NCBI GenBank assembly: GCA_947034885.2 | Contig: OX344749.2 | Span: forward strand, 21,343,501-21,407,500 | Reading direction: 5' to 3' | DNA from: Thuidium tamariscinum | Taxonomy: Eukaryota; Streptophyta; Bryopsida; Hypnales; Thuidiaceae | DNA: 64,000 nt | In this document: positions 58,201-64,000 of the stretch, piece by piece | How the letters are laid out: every line of letters begins with the position of its first letter | How positions within the stretch are numbered: the stretch's first letter is position 1 | Notes under the pieces: model-generated | The model's database searches: none | The model's input: only the letters and a program-made list of their open reading frames with translations | Told to the model about the DNA's origin: nothing | Program-made: the position numbers and the translations under genes

Positions 58201-58536
58201 CCTATGCAGCCTTTCGCGGTTTCACCAGTGAAGAAATTGAAGGCAGGTAGAACCCCCCTTCACACATGCCTACCTGTTGTGAAGAGGAAAATGAAACCGG
58301 TCGCGTGTCTAAATTCTAGGGAAGAAATGAGCAAAGCCATATTGACAGTAAAAGAGGAATACAAGAAGCCAATCAAGCGAAGGAAAACAAAGAGAAGTAA
58401 GCAAGTAGAAGGTGCTGGATCTTCATCAGATGGTATGGAGAACACATCGAGCGATGAAGACGTAGGATACAAACGAGGATGCGAGAGTAGTGGGGCAGAG
58501 GTGAAAGGAGATGATGATTATTGTCCTTCTAATTGA
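55287..58536 (+). pseudogene. hAT transposase with BED finger and long acidic tail
   Basis: The frame 55287-55664 holds a BED-type zinc finger (IQCKACKCVFARKTSRMLSHLGYEG). It stops at TGA 55662-55664, but coding continues in frame (RRKLHATWAHFFY) to a run of eight T at about 55779-55786. There a one-base shift leads into the 935-residue frame 55729-58536. That frame has the DUF659/RNase-H-like core: SFDGWSSVTNRP (first catalytic Asp), VTADNTNTNPAAW (second Asp), CVVHALNLLL. Then comes the hAT dimerisation region (AQPVSSSTCERNWSSYSYVHNKSRNKL). Transposases of this type cut at CAGGG ends in the nucleus. About 390 residues of acidic, Ser-rich and finally Lys/Arg-rich sequence follow the dimerisation region, where most hAT proteins end. 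Two lesions make this copy inactive as one product, unless the T-run shift and the stop lie in an unrecognised intron. Confidence 0.85.
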
Positions 58537-58779
58537 AGGGATGTAAGCTTAGGGCTTTAGATGCTCATATATACCAAGAGTAGGTGATTACCATTTGTTG
58601 TTGAGGAAGACTTTAATAAACAAGGTTTGTTTTTGTCTTTCATGAATGGTACAACATCTTTGCTAAATCGGAGTATTGGACATCAAATGCAATATCAATG
58701 TTTAAATGTGTGCCTAAGGGATTGTAGTTTCACGAATGGGAATCGAAGAAAACCTAAACTCCTAAAGTTCCATGACTAT
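58537..58779. other. 3' region of the hAT transposase
   Basis: AT-rich with 'aataaacaagg' near 58614-58624 as a possible polyadenylation context. No other feature. Confidence 0.35.
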
Positions 58780-59700
58780 GTATTCCCCAAAAACGCTCGA
58801 AAACTACCATTTCTAGTACAACTACCAATTTCCTTGATAAAAACATTTTTTGATACATGTAACCATAGGATCTTGTAGTATAGTGTCTACAAAACATGTG
58901 GTAAAAATTTCAGAAAATTCCACCATGTGGATCAAAAGATATAAGCATTCAAATTCCCTTAAACCATTTTTTCAGTCCTGCAAAGAATTGGGCAGCTACA
59001 CTTCACAAGCTCACTTCTCAAGGAAAAAATGTTGAAAATGGTGGTGCCTCTTTGAATTCAGTTTCCTAAACAAGATGGAGATATGCTCAAAAAATTTCAT
59101 GTCATTTGGAATTGTACAACATATAGGAAAAAAATAGTAAGTAAAAAGAAGTAGAGAATGATTCATAATACTAAATTGTTAAGAATTTAATTATAGAATT
59201 AGAAAATGACAATCCCAATGGTTGTAATGTTGTAATAATCAATCTACATCCTAGGGTTTTATTTTTTTACAAAAATATTGAAAATTGAGTGAAATAAACA
59301 ACTTCAAAGTTTCTTTGATAGTGGAGAATCCATTACTGCCCGCAAACGAAAAAACCTCATAACTTTTGACTCTTTAATTGAAATGGAATGATTCAAAGCT
59401 TTCCACTTATATATACATGTAGAAAACCAGTTTAAAATTTTCATTTTTTAAAAAAGTGATTTTTTCTGATCTGCCCGAAGTCCCGAAGACCCGAACTGCC
59501 CACTTACCAAAAAAAGCAACATATTAGGCCATAACTTTTGAGTCATATCTCCAAATGTCATGAAATTTGATACACATGAAGATATTCCTCGCCCTACCTT
59601 CTATTCAAATTTCAGCCCAAAATATTCAAATTTCCAATCACAAGTACTTGCCCAAAATTTCTATACGGCCAAAGAACGCATGTTGGTCCTTTAGGGGTTA
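58780..59700 (-). repeat. Dispersed AT-rich repeat, copy 2 (inverted)
   Basis: This is the inverse of 60050-60800 and of 45440-46430. Matching blocks include TTTCTAGTACAAC, AGATATAAGCATTCAAATT, GGGCAGCTACACTTC and TGGAATGATTCAAAG. With copy 3 it forms a roughly 0.8-kb inverted pair around 59.7-60.0 kb. Confidence 0.7.
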
Positions 59701-60049
59701 AAATGTATAAATATTTGCCTAAAACCTAAGGGGTTGTAGGTTCACAAATCCTAATTCAATTTCAATATTCAAATGTTTAAATGTGTGGTTAAGGGGTTGT
59801 AGGTTTATGAATGGGAACCTAAAGAAACATTGAAATGTTTAACCCCTAAACGCCCAAACAACGTTTTTTGGCAACATAGCAATTTTGGGCAACTCACTAA
59901 GAATGGAGTTTTTATTTTTTTTCTTTGAAATTCTCATACCACGTGTGTTCGAGGAGTAGCTTTAAGGCCCAACAATTTTCATAACTTTTGACAACATGAA
60001 TAAAAAGTTATTGCATGATATGTGATTTCTTTTGCTCGGCGGGCAACCC

Positions 60050-60800
60050 GGGTAGGTGAAAACTTCTTCAAAAATCACTTTTTCAAAAATTTGAAATTTG
60101 AAATTCATTCTTTAGATTTTTATCTACTTAGAAAGCTTTTAATTATTCCATTTTGATTTGTGAAATGAAAGTTATGGGAGTTTTAGTTTGAAGGTAGTTT
60201 GTGGGAAGTTATGGAATCTCTACTCCAAAATAAACTTTGAAGTCCATTATTTTACTCAATTTTTAATATTTTTGAAAAAGAATAAACACATTAGGTGAAG
60301 ATTGTCTATTACAACATTACAACCATTGGGATTGGAAATTTTCAATTTCAAAAATTAATTATTATTATTTTAATATTTTGATTCATTTTCTACCTCTTTC
60401 TACTTACTAATTGTTTTCTACACGTTGTAGAACTCCAAATGATTTGAAAATTTTTAGGCATGTAGCTTACTTGACTAAAAGAATGAATCGAAAGAGTAAC
60501 AACCATTTTGGACTTTCTTTCATACAAAAGTGAACTACTGAAGTGCAGCTGCCCGGATTTTCGCAGGGACAAAAAAAGCATTTTTGACAATTCAAACACT
60601 ATTATCTTGCAATCTATACGGGGGAAATTTCTGAAATTTTTTCCACATATTCTCAAACTAGTTTACTATAAGATCCTACGGTTACATTTGTCTTAAAATG
60701 TTTTTAAAAAAAGATTTTGTTGTTGTACTAGAAGTGGCAGTTTTGAAGTGTTTTTGGCAAAACATAGTCAAATACATTTAGGGGTTAAATATTCCCTTAG
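60050..60800 (+). repeat. Dispersed AT-rich repeat, copy 3
   Basis: Same orientation as copy 1 (45440-46430). It ends with ATTTAGGGGTTAAATATTCC at about 60780-60799 and is followed within 100 bp by the right terminal array. Confidence 0.75.
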
Positions 60801-60889
60801 GACGTTGTAGGTACACGAACCTGAATCCCAATAAATATGTGAATGTTAAAGAACACTATGAACCCCCCTAAGACCCGAGGTCGAGGGTT

Positions 60890-61257
60890 GAAAAATAAAA
60901 AGGGGTCCGTCTAAAGCCGTCCGCCGTCCGCCCATTCCCCCGCCTCGTCCGCCATCCCGTCCGCCAACGCACCGCCCGTCCGCCCATTCCGCTGTCCCGT
61001 CCGCCAACGGACCGCCCGTCCGCCGTCCCGTCCGCCACTCCGTCCTCTCGTCCGCCATCGCGTCCGCCTGTCGGTCCTCCCGTCCGCCAAAATTCCCGCC
61101 GTCCGCCACAATACACCCCGTCCTCCCGCCGTCCGCCGGGAAAAATGCCGTCCGCCACGGTAATTTGGCCGTCCGCACGTCCGCTGCGGCCCGCTGCGGC
61201 CGGACGTCCGGATTTTGGGCGTAATTTCCCAAAAGACGTAGAGTCCGTACAACCCTG
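60890..61257. promoter_or_regulatory. Right terminal CGTCCGCC array and hAT end
   Basis: More than 20 GTCCGCC/CGTCC motifs lie between 60905 and 61185, followed by a CGGACGTCCGGATTTTGG transition and the end GTCCGTACAACCCTG (61243-61257). CAACCCTG is the complement of the CAGGGTTG hAT end. Frames through the array are artefacts of low stop density. Confidence 0.65.
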
Positions 61258-62772
61258 GAGCCATAGTCATGAAGATCTGAGTAGCAGGTGCAACTGGATA
61301 TGGAGTTCATGAAGAAGTCCTCAAATTTCTAGAGTTTTTGCTGAAGTCATTATTCATAATTCAGTGCACTCTAAAGGTGCAAAGAGTTCTGTGTTTCTCT
61401 AACAATTTTGGTAATGAAATCAGAATTGTAGCGTCTTGCTCATTTATTACTTTTGTTCTGTTCAACCGAGTACTCTTATCGGAACCCAGATGGAGGAATT
61501 CCGGGAGCACAGAAGTTCATGGCCACCGTGCTAGTGAAGTGGACATCCCTGTTGTTAAGAAATAATAAAATGCATGTGTTCAGAGGCATCCTACGTCTTC
61601 AATGTCTTTTCTTTTCAGGGAACTTCGGAGAGAGCAGAATCGAAGGCACAGAGGTCTGAAATAACACGCGCACCAGGAAGATTCTATATTCTCTTCCTTA
61701 TCCTTTACCACATGCATTGCTACGTTTGGCTCACAAGATAGGTAGGTCGTCTACACATGCTTACTGAATTATTGGCGTAAAAGCCTCGGGTGCAGGAAGT
61801 TGACCGATTTTCACAATAATCAGTTCATTTACCTGACTTATGAATATGCATTTACTAAAAGAACTCATGTCCGTCATCCTGGCTGACCTTTCAAGAATTA
61901 TAATGACTCTTCAAGAACTTCTTACTTATATCTCTTATTGGAAACACCCACATATCTTATAGTGTTTAGTCTGTAGTGAATTCTTGAAAACCTTTATGAT
62001 CCACTTAATGGATGCAAATTCTCTTAGGGGCTAGGGCGTAAGCATGGAAATATAAAATAATTGTATAAAATCACCAAATTTGTTTGTAAAGAGAAATTAG
62101 ACCTTTATTTTAATATTGTCATGATAAGATTGGGATACTTGGATTTTGGAAATTTCACAATTATATTGCAACTATATGTTTATAGATTTTCTTGTATCTA
62201 TTAGAACCAGAGTAATCAAAGTACTATACCCTTCCATTAGGATTGTAAAGTGCCTTTTTGAATGTCCTTGCATGTGATTCCTTTAGTGTTGGAAGTTGAC
62301 AAAGACATCATATACTAGTGGATTTGCAATTTAGGGGAGTTTCACTTCTTAAATATTTCTCAATAAATTCCCTTGAAAGACTAATGGAATTGGCATCTAA
62401 TACAAGTGTTGCTATGTTTTGAGGACCTCCATGAAATTTGATAAGAATTTTCAAGCTAAAATCATGTAAGGGTCATAAGGCTCATGTTGCCCATCAAAAA
62501 GCATCCATCCCTTGATATGTTTAACTTTGGTACATTGGTAAATGCAATCTAAAAACAAAATACACACTTATATCTTATTAGAGAGTGCTTTTTGAACCTG
62601 GCTATTCTTCTTACTTTACTTACTTACTTAGGATTTTCAGGGTAGACTTCTTTTTTGTGCGTTCATGCCAAATTAGATAGAAGAGTCAACTTAGGGATCA
62701 ATCTTCAAATCAAGGCTAGCAAGAATCACTTGAGATGCTTTGTATTTAACATTAATACAATTGATATGTAAC
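61258..62772. other. Unassigned sequence between hAT end and CACTA end
   Basis: 61430-61730 has more balanced composition and could contain a gene fragment (for example GGAGGAATTCCGGGAGCACA), but no protein motif is recognised. 62330-62530 resembles 36060-36230 (CTTGAAAGACTAATGGAATTGGCATCTAA) and is probably an old dispersed repeat. Confidence 0.45.
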
Positions 62773-64000
62773 CACTACAAGAAATCAGGGGTATATATGA
62801 CTGGGCTCTAATGACTGCTTGTCCGGTTTGAGTAAACAATGACTTCCTACTCTGTAATTGCACCGTCTCCGCGGTATTCAGACTACCTAAGTCATTTGGT
62901 AGTCATCGATACGACTGCAGGATGATGGCCCGATGAAGAACCAACTTCATCATAAGGGTTTCATTGATGTCAATAGTGGCTTGGACGTAGTTCAGGCGGT
63001 TAAGGTGACGTGGCCATCGGAGTCATTACGAAGTTGTTGTGATGTTGAACGTTGCCACTGCTGATGACTCCTTCGGAACTAATAAATGACTTCGGGCTGG
63101 TTTTCTACGTATGACTCAAATTTTTTGTTCTAAGACGGGCAGGGCAGTATCTTAACGTTCACAGCAGTCATTGACGTTGCCACTACACTATGACTGCGGG
63201 AAGAAAAGTATTGTTCGACAGTTATTGTACTCGACTTAGAGTAGCACCTAAGTTGTAGAAATTCATTGTACATATAGATGTCAGTTTACTTTAGTACGAT
63301 TCCATTGTCCTGTACACCTGATCCTTTGGTCCATTGATGTCATTGTTAATCTCCAAATTCAGTCTTGAAGAAGCAATGCATTGGAAGGCTATTGTGTTCG
63401 GAGGCCATGCATGTCAAATTTTAAACCACTTATCCCTCCGAAAAAAGAAGGGTTCTTTTCGAATGAGGCAATGCCCTATAGGCTTCTTGGCAGTTGTAAA
63501 TGCCACTTCCTTTCACATTCTATCAACACTTGAGAATGGAAAGGACCTAGTCAATACTTTTGACTAGATCAAAGTCGTCACCTATTTCATGATGATCTGC
63601 TACAAATGACTATGTACCAATAAAGTTGTTACAAGTATACCGTCTCCACCGTAGAACGCACCTTCATCGCTTTAGAGTGGATTTTAGGCTCATTGCAGCA
63701 TTGTGTAACATTACGACCGGGGAGTCATATATGATGAGTGACGGTGGAATCTACAAGAAACATAGGTTTAGGATGAAGGAGCCACTTTCAATACAAACTA
63801 GCTAGGCCGTGAAAGTCTCAAACTGACTAGTTTCTCCTTCTATTCATTTAATTCTAAGTGCATAGTTCTCTGTACACTTCTTTAGAGGCAACACACAGAA
63901 CTCATATTCAACTACTTCTTCACTCTCCTGCTACTTTTTTGCAACTGAAATTCAACTCCGACTCAACTCCTCAATGACACACACTTAATTCAGATACAAC
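62773..64000 (+). mobile_element. CACTA (En/Spm) transposon, left end, continues past the window
   Basis: CACTACAAGAAATCAGGGG at 62773 is the canonical plant CACTA terminus. It is followed by subterminal repeats in both orientations of a TGACT(G/T)C-type motif (ATGACTGC near 62811, ATGACTTCC, GTCATTTGG, ATGACTTCGG, ATGACTGCGGG near 63190, AGTCATATATGATG). No transposase frame is visible in the 1.2 kb present and no matching right end (TTTCTTGTAGTG) occurs in the window. The 3-bp target duplication cannot be checked. Confidence 0.85.

Larger units (their letters stand above)
35747..61257. mobile_element. Candidate large cargo-carrying hAT element (or cluster of related hAT elements)
   Basis: The left end CAGGGCTGTGCGGAC (35747-35761) and right end GTCCGTACAACCCTG (61243-61257) form a 15-bp inverted repeat with two mismatches. 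Both are followed inward by CGTCCGCC-rich subterminal DNA. Between them lie an hAT transposase, a kinase-like gene, two paralogous-domain genes and dispersed AT-rich repeats. The first two long genes point left and the last two right. Without the LTR-like insertion at 48111-51732 the length would be about 21.9 kb. Against a single element: the 8-bp flanks differ (GCTGACTC and GAGCCATA), and the right flank does not resume the gypsy sequence cut at 35746. Confidence 0.4.

Noticed and set aside
35739-61265. Clean 8-bp target duplication for the whole 25-kb unit
   Set aside because: Left flank GCTGACTC and right flank GAGCCATA do not match directly or inverted, so the single-element model is kept only as a hypothesis.
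61338-61659. Possible gene fragment after the hAT end
   Set aside because: Two short overlapping frames have no recognisable motif and no splice pattern I could support.

Overview
The window looks like nuclear DNA of a land plant or close relative. The evidence is GT-AG introns in AT-rich sequence, Ty3/gypsy elements with very long LTRs and an extra frame before gag (as in the Tat/Ogre lineage), hAT and CACTA DNA transposons, and a degenerate TTTAGGG-type telomere tract. I cannot name the species, and no tRNA, rRNA or organelle gene is visible. Base composition is a mosaic of AT-rich spacers, GC-richer mobile elements and short, very GC-rich CGTCCGCC arrays.

Layout. 1-4403: AT-rich spacer with small tandem repeats. 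4404-10575 (minus): a spliced, decaying gene that joins a ParB-like domain to a DNA N4/N6-methylase fold. Its first intron holds about 14 copies of a roughly 115-bp repeat. 10678-35746: a nest of Ty3/gypsy fossils arranged LTR - internal stub - LTR - internal - LTR - internal. It is broken up by a 3.6-kb LTR-like element (12590-16210), an 872-bp hAT foldback (22176-23047) and a 2.2-kb LTR-like element (23284-25438), each with clean target-site duplications. 35747-61257: about 25 kb that may be one large cargo-carrying hAT transposon or a cluster of related ones. It holds four long intronless frames: a protein-kinase-like protein, two proteins sharing an unnamed N-terminal domain (one with a RING-like finger, split by a second 3.6-kb LTR-like copy at 48111-51732), and a BED-finger/hAT transposase with a long acidic tail. 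61258-62772: unassigned sequence. 62773 to the window edge: the left end of a CACTA element.

How the parts may work together. Each of the four long frames in 35.7-61.3 kb has the same kind of CGTCCGCC/GGCGGACG array about 150-300 bp upstream of its start, three of them with a TATAAG box inside or beside the array. The same arrays lie just inside the two candidate outer ends, which share a 15-bp imperfect inverted terminal repeat. Subterminal arrays of this kind are the usual transposase-binding sites of hAT elements, so one DNA-binding activity could act on both ends and on every promoter. The outer flanks show no matching 8-bp duplication, so the single-element reading is a hypothesis.

The two signals most worth following are this possible cargo-bearing hAT element and the ParB-methylase gene. 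In the latter all four in-frame stops are TAG, while its terminal stop is TGA.
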